Source: an uncultured Lachnospiraceae bacterium
GTDB taxonomy: Bacteria; Bacillota; Clostridia; Lachnospirales; Lachnospiraceae
NCBI GenBank assembly: GCA_910586355.1
Contig: CAJUHJ010000008.1
Span: 52,818 to 116,817, forward strand
Direction of reading: 5' to 3'
Length of the DNA stretch: 64,000 bases
This document shows positions 35,778-44,396 of the stretch, one piece after another. Below the pieces are notes generated by a model. That model was not told the origin of the DNA. It searched no databases and saw nothing but the letters and a program-made list of their open reading frames with translations. Position 1 is the first letter of the stretch. The number at the start of each line of letters is the position of its first letter. The position numbers and the translations under genes are program-made.

Positions 35778-37433
35778 TTACATACGAAACTCAAATTCTT
35801 CCTCAGAAAGCATAACTCTATCCCCATTTTTCAATGAAACAGGACTGCCCGGCTCTACCTTTTTGCCATTTACAAACGTCCCGTTGGTAGAACGAAGGTC
35901 CGTAACCACATATTCTCCGCCGCTTACGGAAATCTTTGCATGGTTTCTGCTGATAGAACTATCGCCGTTTATACAGTAATCCACTTTGCTTCTCTCTTTT
36001 CCGAGTGTAAAATCTGATTTATGAATGGCAATACTCTCTCCCGTTTTAACGCGTATTAATTTAGCCGAAGACTGCATTCCGCCTCCTAGCAGCGTCGTTT
36101 CCCCTGCACCAGAGCTTAAGACTGTCGTTTCTCCTCCGCCGCTTTCTGTCGGCTGAGTTGGGCGCGGCGGCGCCTGTCCCGGATTCATAGAAGGCTGCTG
36201 CCCTGGATTCACCGGAGGTCTTGGTCCAGACGGCGCCGAAGGAACCGACTGCGATTTATTTTTCTTTTTTCCTCCTGCTAAAACTACGACAAGAATAATA
36301 ATCAGCACTACGACAACTGCGCCTACAATACCGCCGATTAACACAATATCCGGGCCCGTTGATTTTTCTGCCAGAGCTTCCATTGCAGCGTCAAGTTTTG
36401 AAGCCGCCGCATCCACTGCCGCCTGTGCCGCTATGCTGTCTGCATAAACAGATTCCGCTTCCGAAAGCGCATCGTTGAAATCTGCGGCTGATTCTTCGGT
36501 ATACAATTCCAAATCTTTGTCTTTTGCTTTACTTATCGTACTGCCCAATACAGATTTATCTGTAATTTCCTCTTCTGGTTCCTCTGCCATTTCTGTCGCT
36601 GCTTCAGTGCCTTCCTCTAAGTCCTCGGAGGATGAACCGCTTCCATCGCCTGCAGTATACTTCACGCCAAGCGCTTCTAATGTACTGATGACCTGGTCAA
36701 TGGTAACGGAATATTGATATTTATTTTCTCCCTCATCTGCAATCGTTGCATTGTTTACGCCGACAACAATACCGTCTTCTCCAACCAAGGGACCGCCGCT
36801 GCTTCCCTGTCCAAGCGTCGCGCTGTGCTGAATCATATCGACATTGGTAATCGTCGCCATTTTGGCAATCCTTCCGTCCGTAATGCTGACGTCGTCATAT
36901 GTATAGCTGTTGACATTCTGGTAATAGGTCAAAACTCCCGGAAACCCAAGCGCATAAACCTGCATGGTAGAATCTACATTGCCGCTTTTATCCAGTTTTA
37001 ACGGCTCGCGGTCGTGAATGGAATCACTCAATGTCAAAATTGCAAAATCCATCTGTTCACTTTGGTTTTTAATATCTGCATATACATAAACGTCACGCAT
37101 GACCACAATCCTAATTTTTAAACGTTCTTTATATTTTTTGGAAAACTCCTCGCCAAATGCTTCCGTTCCAAATTTAAGCTCGTCGTTTCCGAGATTTACG
37201 ACATGCGCGCAGGTAATTAATGTATCTTCATTAATCAAAAAACCGCTGCCATGTTTCATTAAATATTCGTTGTTATCTTTATCCACATAAATTAAATCCA
37301 CTCGCAGCACGCCGTTTCGTACTGCCACAACCTCTTTAGATGTCTCAGCAAACACGTTTGATGCCGGCGCAAGCGTCATAAAACACAACACCAGCATTAA
37401 CGCAAATGCCTGAAATCTTGTTACTGTTTTCAT
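35778..37433 (-). CDS. Membrane trypsin-like protease with FHA tail (first gene of secretion locus)
   Basis: 551 residues. A signal peptide (about 1-29, ending FAE) leads to a chymotrypsin/DegP-fold protease with the triad H77 (TCAHVV), D129 (MDFAILTL) and S212 (GQGSSGGPL). An acidic linker follows, then a FIVAR-like helical segment (ADFNDALSEAESVYADSIAA), a membrane helix (about 351-375, GGIVGAVVVVLIIILVVVLA), a Pro-rich cytoplasmic linker and a C-terminal FHA domain (SSISRNHAKISV and RSTNGTFVNGKKV, fully conserved). The protease is outside and the FHA inside, so a cytoplasmic phospho-signal could be linked to proteolysis at the surface. It may play the part that mycosin (MycP) plays in mycobacterial ESX systems, although that is a subtilisin. 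It is the promoter-proximal gene, with a GGAGG site. Confidence 0.9.
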   Translation of the reverse strand: MKTVTRFQAFALMLVLCFMTLAPASNVFAETSKEVVAVRNGVLRVDLIYVDKDNNEYLMKHGSGFLINEDTLITCAHVVNLGNDELKFGTEAFGEEFSKKYKERLKIRIVVMRDVYVYADIKNQSEQMDFAILTLSDSIHDREPLKLDKSGNVDSTMQVYALGFPGVLTYYQNVNSYTYDDVSITDGRIAKMATITNVDMIQHSATLGQGSSGGPLVGEDGIVVGVNNATIADEGENKYQYSVTIDQVISTLEALGVKYTAGDGSGSSSEDLEEGTEAATEMAEEPEEEITDKSVLGSTISKAKDKDLELYTEESAADFNDALSEAESVYADSIAAQAAVDAAASKLDAAMEALAEKSTGPDIVLIGGIVGAVVVVLIIILVVVLAGGKKKNKSQSVPSAPSGPRPPVNPGQQPSMNPGQAPPRPTQPTESGGGETTVLSSGAGETTLLGGGMQSSAKLIRVKTGESIAIHKSDFTLGKERSKVDYCINGDSSISRNHAKISVSGGEYVVTDLRSTNGTFVNGKKVEPGSPVSLKNGDRVMLSEEEFEFRM

Positions 37434-37491
37434 TCCTTTTCCTCCCTATGATTGTTTCTTAATTTTTTCTTAAGAGTTGCCTCTATCAGTA

Positions 37492-37542
37492 ATCTTATTT
37501 CATTTCAAACTTTATTTTCAACGTGTGACAAAATGTGTGACA
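37492..37542 (-). promoter_or_regulatory. Promoter of the secretion locus with a direct-repeat operator
   Basis: On the minus strand a -35-like TTGAAA (37516-37521) and a -10-like TAAGAT (37492-37497) lie 18 bases apart. Directly upstream of the -35 are two perfect copies of TGTCACAC separated by 4 bases (37523-37530 and 37535-37542 on the plus strand as GTGTGACA). Tandem 8-mers 12 bases centre-to-centre touching a weak -35 are the usual place for an activator such as the LytTR protein or the upstream HTH regulator. A TCTTAA/TTAAGA inverted repeat lies further down, in the 5' leader. Confidence 0.55.
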
Positions 37543-37563
37543 TATTTTTCCTTTTGTTCTCTG

Positions 37564-39003
37564 TCAGCCAGAATACTCCAAAACAAGCTGTTCAATTCGT
37601 TCCACCGTTTTATTGCAGTCATAAAACAATCCCGTTTTCTGCGCAAAATCGACAAAATTATGTATTGTTTCCCCAATTCCTGATTCCCTTACTGTCACTG
37701 TCTGCCCAAACGCCCCTGTTTTCAGCCAAAAATGGACACTTCCCTGCCTGCCGGCATAAATCGTAATGGCATCCTCCATATGAAATACTGTTTCATCCGC
37801 CATATAAAAAGAAAAAGCCCCCATTTTTAAGAGCTGTATCAGTCGGTTTACAATTAAAATCCTCTCTTTGACAGAAAACGGTTCCAAAACATCCGCCGGA
37901 TATTCCGGCAGTATGCCTTCTTCTAAAAATCTCCGTAACCCCTGTTCCGAAAAATAATTGAAAAACATATGATTTTGGGTCAGGTATTCTTGATTTTGGC
38001 GAATGAAAGAAAGCGCTTTTTCTTTTAAGTCTAAGTCCAGTTTGAAATGCTGCCGGAACATTGTTTCTGTAATCCCAGCTGTCAGGCAGGGAAAAAATCC
38101 AATTTTCAAATCTATTTGATCTTCTTTGCTGCAAAATCTAAGCGATTCTTCCAGTGTTACGGCATCGTGGTTTGCAATGCCTAATTTTTCCGTATCCTGC
38201 TTTATCTGTCCATATTTCCTGTGAAAAAATTCCACTTCTGCGCTCTGCCTTATAATCAGGGCTTCCTCTGCCCTCCGGCCGCATAAAAACACGTAATTTC
38301 CAAGCAAAATCATATTGGGTAAAAGATGAATTGAATTGAGACGGTGATCCATATTGTCATAATAGAAATAACTCTGATAGGGCGTATCCCCAAATTCAAA
38401 CGCCAAAACAGGAAATAAAAGTCCAATATTGTCATTATCTTCCCGGCTGCAGTCTAAGCAGATAATGTGCTCAAATTCCAAATCAAAACATCCGGAAAGC
38501 CTAAGAATTGTCTTTGTGATTGATTCTAAATCCGGCTGTATCAGCATACGTACTTTCACGCGTTCGCCGCCGCTTTCTGACACGGCGCGGTAAAACAGTC
38601 GTATCAAAGCATCCTCGACTTGAAGTGTTCCGTAGAAACTGCTTCCTTCTTCCTGAAAGGGAATCCATTCCAAAGAAGCCTCCATCTGGTTCTCCCTGAA
38701 ATTACGAAACACCCTTAAATCATAGATTCCCTCTAATATCTGCCGGATTTTTTCAAAACTCTGATAACTTTTTTCCCCATAAATACTTTTGGCATAGGCC
38801 TCTTTCAGTCGTTTCTGCTGCGCCGGAAGAAGCATCATAGAACGAGAAATTTTCTGCACTTCACCAAACGTTTTCGGTATCCGGATTCCCGATAAATACT
38901 TGTGAAACAACGTCCGGTCCATATTCAGTTCCAAAGACAGTCTCCTAACAGATATGTGACTTTTCTCTACATATTCTTTTAATGTTTCCGAAAATAAAGA
39001 CAT
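37564..39003 (-). CDS. HTH regulator with large C-terminal domain, upstream of the secretion locus
   Basis: 479 residues. The N-terminal 70 residues form an XRE/lambda-type helix-turn-helix (SVRRLSLELNMDRTLFHKYL, then GIRIPKTFGEVQKIS). The remaining 400 residues are soluble, mixed alpha/beta and not assigned to a family; they could sense a ligand. It lies 130 bases upstream of the protease gene in the same direction, and divergent from a small XRE gene. Its position makes it a candidate regulator of the secretion locus. The ribosome site is modest (GGGGAG, long spacing). Confidence 0.7.
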   Translation of the reverse strand: MSLFSETLKEYVEKSHISVRRLSLELNMDRTLFHKYLSGIRIPKTFGEVQKISRSMMLLPAQQKRLKEAYAKSIYGEKSYQSFEKIRQILEGIYDLRVFRNFRENQMEASLEWIPFQEEGSSFYGTLQVEDALIRLFYRAVSESGGERVKVRMLIQPDLESITKTILRLSGCFDLEFEHIICLDCSREDNDNIGLLFPVLAFEFGDTPYQSYFYYDNMDHRLNSIHLLPNMILLGNYVFLCGRRAEEALIIRQSAEVEFFHRKYGQIKQDTEKLGIANHDAVTLEESLRFCSKEDQIDLKIGFFPCLTAGITETMFRQHFKLDLDLKEKALSFIRQNQEYLTQNHMFFNYFSEQGLRRFLEEGILPEYPADVLEPFSVKERILIVNRLIQLLKMGAFSFYMADETVFHMEDAITIYAGRQGSVHFWLKTGAFGQTVTVRESGIGETIHNFVDFAQKTGLFYDCNKTVERIEQLVLEYSG

Positions 39004-39084
39004 GATATTTACCCACTCCCCATCTCTGTTTCTTGTTTGTATTTTTTCAAATTTCTGTCCATTATAGCAATACTTTTGTATTTT

Positions 39085-39102
39085 GTAAATATACTATTTT
39101 AC
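39085..39102. promoter_or_regulatory. Candidate operator between divergent HTH genes
   Basis: GTAAA and TTTAC form an inverted repeat with an 8-base spacer inside the AT-rich 130-base gap between the two HTH genes (39004-39133). It overlaps plausible promoter elements for the plus-strand XRE gene (TATAAA near 39103), so self-repression is possible. Confidence 0.3.
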
Positions 39103-39133
39103 TATAAACTTGATAAGAAAGGAGAAACGGTGT

Positions 39134-39451
39134 ATGCTGGGAGATCGGATCAAAGCTTTAAGGATAGCTCGGAAACTTAGTCAGATTGAACTGGCACAAA
39201 AACTAAATATTTCTAAACAAAGCGTCAGTAACTGGGAAAATAACAATATTCTCCCATCTATCGAAATGCTCAAAAAAATCGCTGTTTTCTTCTCCTGTTC
39301 CACAGATTATCTTCTGGAAATGGATCACCCGGATTCTTCCATAGACTGCACCAATCTTACTTTGGAGCAGAAGGCGCATATACAGCAATTAATCCATGAT
39401 ATTCAGATTTTAAATAATGAATTGACGGCACAAAAAAAACGACGGCTTTGA
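39134..39451 (+). CDS. XRE-family transcriptional regulator
   Basis: 105 residues: an N-terminal XRE helix-turn-helix (GDRIKALRIARKLSQIELAQ, KLNISKQSVSNWENN, LKKIAVFFSCSTDYLLEM), then a short helical tail. The ATG at 39134 follows AAAGGAGA at 8 bases. The last codons overlap the minus-strand terminator stem of asd. It is a stand-alone repressor-type protein, divergent from the larger HTH regulator; target unknown. Confidence 0.88.
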   Translation: MLGDRIKALRIARKLSQIELAQKLNISKQSVSNWENNNILPSIEMLKKIAVFFSCSTDYLLEMDHPDSSIDCTNLTLEQKAHIQQLIHDIQILNNELTAQKKRRL

Positions 39452-39467
39452 GAAATCAAAGCCGTCG
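39430..39467 (-). terminator. Terminator of the queH-argH-asd strand
   Basis: A 12-bp perfect stem (CGACGGCTTTGA, 39440-39451, pairing with 39456-39467) with a GAAA-type loop is followed, on the minus strand, by eight T (complement of the A run 39432-39439). It lies 28 bases after the asd stop and overlaps the 3' end of the convergent XRE gene. Confidence 0.8.
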
Positions 39468-39495
39468 GCCAAATGGAATCCTAACTATTTTGTTT

Positions 39496-40581
39496 TTATT
39501 TCGCTGTAATATACCCCTGCGCTTTCAAAAGTTCTGCACAAAGTACGGCTCCTCCGGCAGCGCCGCGTACTGTATTGTGGGATAATCCCACAAATTTCCA
39601 GTCGTATACAATATCTTCGCGCAGTCTTCCAACCGATACTCCCATTCCATTTTCAAAATTGACGTCCATAGATACCTGCGGCCTGTTCTCCTCATGCAGA
39701 TACTTTATAAACTGTTTTGGCGCGCTTGGTAAGGACAATTCCTGCGGAATCCCCTTAAACTGCTCTAATGCTGCAATCAACTGTTCTTTTGTCGGCTGCT
39801 TTTTAAATTTTACAAATACGGCCGCCGTATGCCCGTTAAGTACCGGAACACGGATACACTGGCAGGTAATTACCGGGGTTTTCGCCGGAACTATGACGCC
39901 GTCTTTGATTTCACCCCAGATACGCAGCGGTTCTTTTTCACTCTTTTCTTCTTCTCCGCCAATATACGGAATAATATTGCCTTCCATTTCAGGCCAGTCG
40001 GCAAACGTCTTTCCGGCGCCGGAAATCGCCTGATAAGTCGTAACAACCACTTCGTACGGTTCATATTCTTTCCATGCCGTTAAAACGGGCGCATAACTTT
40101 GGATGGAACAGTTTGGCTTTACTGCTACAAATCCGCGCCCCGTCCCTAAACGTTTCTTCTGAAACGCAATGACTTCCATATGTTTTGGATTAATTTCCGG
40201 TATTACCATCGGCACATCCGGCGTCCAGCGGTGCGCGCTGTTATTCGAAACGACCGGAGTCTCTGTTTTTGCATAGGCTTCTTCAATTGTACGGATTTCT
40301 TCCTTTGTCATATCCACCGCTGAAAATACAAAATCCACATCTGCCGCTACGTCCTCTATCTCATTTACATTTTTTACTATAATGGATTTCACAGCATCCG
40401 GCATCGGGGAATCCATCTTCCAGCGTCCGCCGACCGCCTCCTCATACGTCTTTCCAGCGCTTCTTGGGCTTGCAGCAATCGTTGTCACAGTAAACCATGG
40501 ATGGTTTTCAAGCAGAGAAATAAACCGCTGCCCTACCATGCCTGTTCCGCCCAAAATGCCCACTTTTAATTTCTTATCCAT
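39496..40581 (-). CDS. asd: Aspartate-semialdehyde dehydrogenase
   Basis: 361 residues. It reduces aspartyl phosphate to aspartate semialdehyde (lysine, diaminopimelate, threonine and methionine synthesis). The NADP-binding motif VGILGGTGMVGQRFISLLEN lies at the start, the catalytic Cys in VAVKPNCSIQSYAPVLTAW, and conserved RVPVLNGHTAAVFVKF and the C-terminal GLSHNTVRGAAGGAVLCAEL follow. The longer archaeal/fungal-like ASADH subgroup fits best. A GAGGAG site precedes the ATG. It lies 105 bases downstream of argH in the same direction, probably with its own promoter or readthrough. Confidence 0.95.
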   Translation of the reverse strand: MDKKLKVGILGGTGMVGQRFISLLENHPWFTVTTIAASPRSAGKTYEEAVGGRWKMDSPMPDAVKSIIVKNVNEIEDVAADVDFVFSAVDMTKEEIRTIEEAYAKTETPVVSNNSAHRWTPDVPMVIPEINPKHMEVIAFQKKRLGTGRGFVAVKPNCSIQSYAPVLTAWKEYEPYEVVVTTYQAISGAGKTFADWPEMEGNIIPYIGGEEEKSEKEPLRIWGEIKDGVIVPAKTPVITCQCIRVPVLNGHTAAVFVKFKKQPTKEQLIAALEQFKGIPQELSLPSAPKQFIKYLHEENRPQVSMDVNFENGMGVSVGRLREDIVYDWKFVGLSHNTVRGAAGGAVLCAELLKAQGYITAK

Positions 40582-40686
40582 ACTTTTCTCCTCAGCTTTC
40601 TTAAAATACTATGTCTATGTTATGTTATTTTTGAAAAAAATGCAATTCTCAGAATATCAAAAAATGTCCGCCGATTCACGCTTATC

Positions 40687-42087
40687 TTATACACATGCAC
40701 CAATTTCAGGCTGTGTGTTCAAATATTCCTTCTCTTTTTCAATCACATATTCCATTGCTTCTTTTCCAGGCGCCCCAATCGTCAAACGCTTATTAACGCA
40801 CGTTTCCATGGAAATTGCCTCATAAATATCACTCTCAAAAGCATCCGAAAATTCTTTGAATTCTTCTATGGATAAATCATCAATTGCAATGCCTTTTTCG
40901 ATACAATGCAATACAATACTTCCAATAATTCCATGCGCATCGCGAAACGCTACTCCGCGGTTTACCAGATAATCCGCCGCATCTGTCGCATTGGTAAATC
41001 CATGGCTGGCGCTCTTTTCCATTACGTCCTTTTTAAACCGCATCGTAGAAATCATGCCTTCAAATAAAGCCAGACAGCCTTTTACCGTATCAATCGCGTC
41101 AAACGTCAGCTCTTTATCTTCCTGCATGTCTTTATTATAAGCCAGCGGGATTCCTTTCATTGTTGTAAGAAGAGACGTCAGCGCGCCGTAGACACGCCCC
41201 GTTTTTCCGCGTACCAACTCTGCAATATCCGGATTTTTTTTCTGGGGCATAATGCTGCTCCCGGTACTGTACGCATCGTCTAATTCCACAAACTGGTATT
41301 CGTTGGAATTCCAGATAATAATTTCTTCTGAAAAACGGCTCAAATGCATCATAACCGTCGAAAGCGCCGATAAAAATTCAATCAGATAATCTCTGTCCGA
41401 TACGCCGTCCATGCTGTTTAACGTCGGTCCATAAAAATTCAAAAGTTTTGCCGTATACTCCCTGTCTAATGGAAACGTCGTGCCGGCAAGCGCGCCGCTG
41501 CCAAGGGGACAAAAATTCATACGCTCATAAATATCCTTAAGCCTCATTCTGTCACGTTTGAACATTTCAAAATATGCCCCCAAATGATGCGCAAGCGTAA
41601 TCGGCTGCGCTTTCTGCAAGTGCGTAAATCCCGGCATAATTGTCATAGTATGTTCTTCCATCATACGCAGCAGCGTCTCAAGCAGCGCCTTTAACAGATC
41701 GTCTGTTTCTTTGATCTCCTGCCTGGTATATAACCGCATATCAAGCGCCACCTGATCATTTCTGCTCCTTCCCGTATGCAGCTTTTTCCCGGCGTCACCC
41801 ACACGGTCAATCAAATTCGCCTCTACAAAACTGTGAATATCTTCGTATTCTTCTGTAATTTTTAGTTTCCCGGATTCCACATCCTCTAAAATACCCTTTA
41901 ATCCGTCTTTAATCCGTTCTGCCTCGTCTTTCGTCAAAATGCCTTGTTTTTCCAACATACCGACATGGGCAATGCTTCCTTCTATGTCCTGTCTGTAAAA
42001 TTTTTTGTCATAAGAAATCGACGCGTTAAACGCATAGACCAGCTTGTCCGTTTCTTTTGTAAAGCGTCCTCCCCATAATTGTGCCAT
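40687..42087 (-). CDS. argH: Argininosuccinate lyase
   Basis: 466 residues, the last step of arginine synthesis (argininosuccinate to arginine and fumarate). The fumarase/lyase signature GSSIMPQKKNPDIAELVRGK is intact, as are the N-terminal LWGGRFTKETD, LHTGRSRNDQVALDMRLY and PGFTHLQKAQPITLAHH. It starts 6 bases after the queH stop with a GGAG site, so the two are co-transcribed. No other arg genes are in the window. Confidence 0.97.
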   Translation of the reverse strand: MAQLWGGRFTKETDKLVYAFNASISYDKKFYRQDIEGSIAHVGMLEKQGILTKDEAERIKDGLKGILEDVESGKLKITEEYEDIHSFVEANLIDRVGDAGKKLHTGRSRNDQVALDMRLYTRQEIKETDDLLKALLETLLRMMEEHTMTIMPGFTHLQKAQPITLAHHLGAYFEMFKRDRMRLKDIYERMNFCPLGSGALAGTTFPLDREYTAKLLNFYGPTLNSMDGVSDRDYLIEFLSALSTVMMHLSRFSEEIIIWNSNEYQFVELDDAYSTGSSIMPQKKNPDIAELVRGKTGRVYGALTSLLTTMKGIPLAYNKDMQEDKELTFDAIDTVKGCLALFEGMISTMRFKKDVMEKSASHGFTNATDAADYLVNRGVAFRDAHGIIGSIVLHCIEKGIAIDDLSIEEFKEFSDAFESDIYEAISMETCVNKRLTIGAPGKEAMEYVIEKEKEYLNTQPEIGACV

Positions 42088-42093
42088 AATGAT

Positions 42094-42726
42094 TTACTCC
42101 TCTCTATTCTTCGTTTCACGTTCTTTTTTTGAAAATATACATCCACAATAATCCTGACGGTACATTCCATATTCTTTCGACAACTCCACCGAACGTTTAT
42201 AACCATTTTTCTTTTTAAAATCGGAACTTAAATAACACACGCCGTATTCTTTTGCAAGCTCTTCTCCGATTTCATTTAATTTGTCCGCATGTTTTAAAGG
42301 GCTGATGGAAAGCGTTGTTGTAAAATAATCCATACCAAGTTGTTTTGCCAGTTTTGCCGTCTCTTCCAGTCTAAGCCTATAACAGCGAAAACACCTCTCT
42401 TTTCCTTCTTTCTCCTGTTCATATCCCTTTACCGCCTCATAAAACCGCTCGTTTTCAAAATCGCCGCAAACAAATTGTATGGGATATTTTGCCGGGAAAC
42501 GGCGGATAAACTGCTTTTGTTCCTCGGAACGTTTGTCATATTCTTCATTTGGATAAATATTAGGATTGTAATAAAATACGGTGATGGCAAAATAAGAGGA
42601 CAGATATTCTAAAACATAAGAACTGCATGGCGCGCAGCAGCTGTGCAGCAGCAGTTTTTTCGGCGCAGGCTCCCGTCCTAATTTTGCCAATACCGATTCT
42701 AATTCTTTTTGATAGTTTCTATTCAT
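42094..42726 (-). CDS. queH: Epoxyqueuosine reductase QueH
   Basis: 210 residues of the QueH (DUF208) family, which reduces epoxyqueuosine to queuosine in tRNA with a 4Fe-4S/Fe cofactor. The Cys motifs are present: LLHSCCAPCSSYVLEYL near the N-terminus, CFRCYRLRLEETAKLA in the middle, and YGMYRQDYCGCIFS at the end. The start at 42726 is chosen because GGGGGA lies 6 bases upstream; an ATG 12 bases earlier lies before that site. It opens the queH-argH-asd strand and is divergent from the ABC transporter genes. Confidence 0.93.
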   Translation of the reverse strand: MNRNYQKELESVLAKLGREPAPKKLLLHSCCAPCSSYVLEYLSSYFAITVFYYNPNIYPNEEYDKRSEEQKQFIRRFPAKYPIQFVCGDFENERFYEAVKGYEQEKEGKERCFRCYRLRLEETAKLAKQLGMDYFTTTLSISPLKHADKLNEIGEELAKEYGVCYLSSDFKKKNGYKRSVELSKEYGMYRQDYCGCIFSKKERETKNREE

Positions 42727-42833
42727 AATATCCCCCATTTTAGCTGTCAGCCGATAAGCATTATTTTACCCCAAGTGTCAAAAAATAGCAACCGACATAA
42801 ACTAGAGTATATCGGAAAAAGGCAGGTATTTTC

Positions 42834-43604
42834 ATGGAACCTACAATTATCTGCAACCATGTCAATTATACTTATCATACATTACAGGGAGAAACTAAGG
42901 CATTACATGATATTCATTTCCATGTAGACGAAGGAGAATTTGTCAGTATCGTCGGTCCTTCCGGCTGCGGCAAATCTACGCTGCTCTCCCTGCTGTGCGG
43001 TCTTATAAAACCGGAATCCGGTTCCGTCTTTTTTAAAGGAGCGCTTGTCAGTGACAGAAACCGCAGCCGGATTGGATATATGCTGCAGCACGATCATCTG
43101 TTTGAATGGCGGAGCGTGAAAAAAAACATTTTACTCGGACTTGAAATTCAGAAGAAAATTACGGAAGAAAGCCTAATCGAAGCAGACCATCTTATGAAAC
43201 TCTATGGCCTTTACCAGTTTAGAAATGCAAAGCCGTCGCAGCTTTCCGGCGGTATGCGCCAGCGTGCGGCGCTGATACGCACCTTACTGCTGCATCCAGA
43301 CCTTTTGCTGTTAGACGAACCGTTTTCTGCCCTGGACTACCAGACCCGGTTAAAAGTCTCAGATGATATTGGAAGCATTATTAAAAAATCTAAAAAAACG
43401 GCTATTTTAGTAACGCACGATTTATCAGAAGCCGTCAGCCTTGGCGACAGAATTATTGTGCTTTCTGCGCTTCCAGCCGGAATACGCGGAATCATTTCTA
43501 CAAATTTTCCAAAGGAATTATCTCCCTTAAAGCGGCGCAATACGGACGAATTTCACAATTATTTTAATCAGATATGGAAGGAGCTGAATCCAAATGAGCC
43601 ATAA
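42834..43604 (+). CDS. ABC transporter ATPase, NitT/TauT type
   Basis: 256 residues with Walker A GPSGCGKSTLLSLLCGL, Q-loop YMLQHDHLFEWRSV, signature LSGGMRQRAALIRTLLLHPD and Walker B LLLLDEPFSALDYQTR, the form seen in nitrate/sulfonate/taurine and thiamine-precursor importers. GGCAGG precedes the ATG. The permease start overlaps its last 11 bases. No solute-binding protein gene follows, so the substrate cannot be read from context. The 95-base gap to queH holds no riboswitch I can recognise. Confidence 0.93.
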   Translation: MEPTIICNHVNYTYHTLQGETKALHDIHFHVDEGEFVSIVGPSGCGKSTLLSLLCGLIKPESGSVFFKGALVSDRNRSRIGYMLQHDHLFEWRSVKKNILLGLEIQKKITEESLIEADHLMKLYGLYQFRNAKPSQLSGGMRQRAALIRTLLLHPDLLLLDEPFSALDYQTRLKVSDDIGSIIKKSKKTAILVTHDLSEAVSLGDRIIVLSALPAGIRGIISTNFPKELSPLKRRNTDEFHNYFNQIWKELNPNEP

Positions 43605-44388
43605 CACCGTCTCGGCAGCGCAGATTGCGTATCTGCGCTCCTATCAATACCACAAAATAAAAATCCAGCTGTACCGTATCAGTATTCTTTTCATCTTCTT
43701 ATGCCTGTGGGAACTTGGCGCGCGTATGGAATGGATTGACGATTTTATTTTCAGCAGCCCAAGCAAACTCCTTGCTTGTTTTTATCATATGACAACGGAA
43801 AATGCTTTATTTTATCATATTGGGATTACGCTGTTTGAAACGCTCGTCAGTTTTTTCCTTGTCATGCTTTTTTCTCTTTTGGTTACTATTTTATTCTGGT
43901 ACAGCAAAAGCCTGACAGAAACTTTAGACCCCTATCTTGTCGTATTAAACAGCCTTCCAAAATCTGCGCTTGCACCGCTTCTAATTGTATGGCTGGGCGG
44001 CAGCTACAAAACAATTATTTTAACTGGAATGTCTGTGGCAATCTTTGGTACGATATTAAATTTATACATCGGTTTTCAAGAAGTGGACGAAGAAAAAATA
44101 AAATTAATTAAAACACTGGGCGGCAGTAAAAGCCAGGCGCTGTTTAAAGTCATCCTCCCGGCAAACCGCGCTAACCTTGTAGGGCTTATGAAATCCAATA
44201 TCGGGCTTTGTCTTGTCGGCGTTATAATCGGAGAATTTATTGCCTCCAAATGCGGACTTGGGTATCTGATTATTTATGGGAGCCAGGTGTTTAAATTAGA
44301 CTGGGTCATTCTATCCATTCTTATTTTATGTATCATTGCTATGTGTTTGTATGGCTGTATACGTCTTTTGGAAAAGAAATTATATTAA
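43594..44388 (+). CDS. ABC transporter permease, NitT/TauT type
   Basis: 264 residues with about six membrane segments and the coupling loop near EEKIKLIKTLGGSKSQALFKVILPAN (EAA-type loop), typical of the SsuC/TauC/ThiX family. An N-terminal cytoplasmic stretch precedes the first segment (ISILFIFLCLWELGARM). It is translationally coupled to the ATPase and followed by a terminator 9 bases after the stop. A substrate-binding partner must be encoded elsewhere if this is an importer. Confidence 0.93.
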   Translation: MSHNTVSAAQIAYLRSYQYHKIKIQLYRISILFIFLCLWELGARMEWIDDFIFSSPSKLLACFYHMTTENALFYHIGITLFETLVSFFLVMLFSLLVTILFWYSKSLTETLDPYLVVLNSLPKSALAPLLIVWLGGSYKTIILTGMSVAIFGTILNLYIGFQEVDEEKIKLIKTLGGSKSQALFKVILPANRANLVGLMKSNIGLCLVGVIIGEFIASKCGLGYLIIYGSQVFKLDWVILSILILCIIAMCLYGCIRLLEKKLY

Positions 44389-44396
44389 TGTAACAC

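Noticed and set aside
42739..42833. Riboswitch (thiamine- or SAM-type) upstream of the ABC pair
   Set aside because: The gap is only 95 bases and lacks the conserved elements of known classes.
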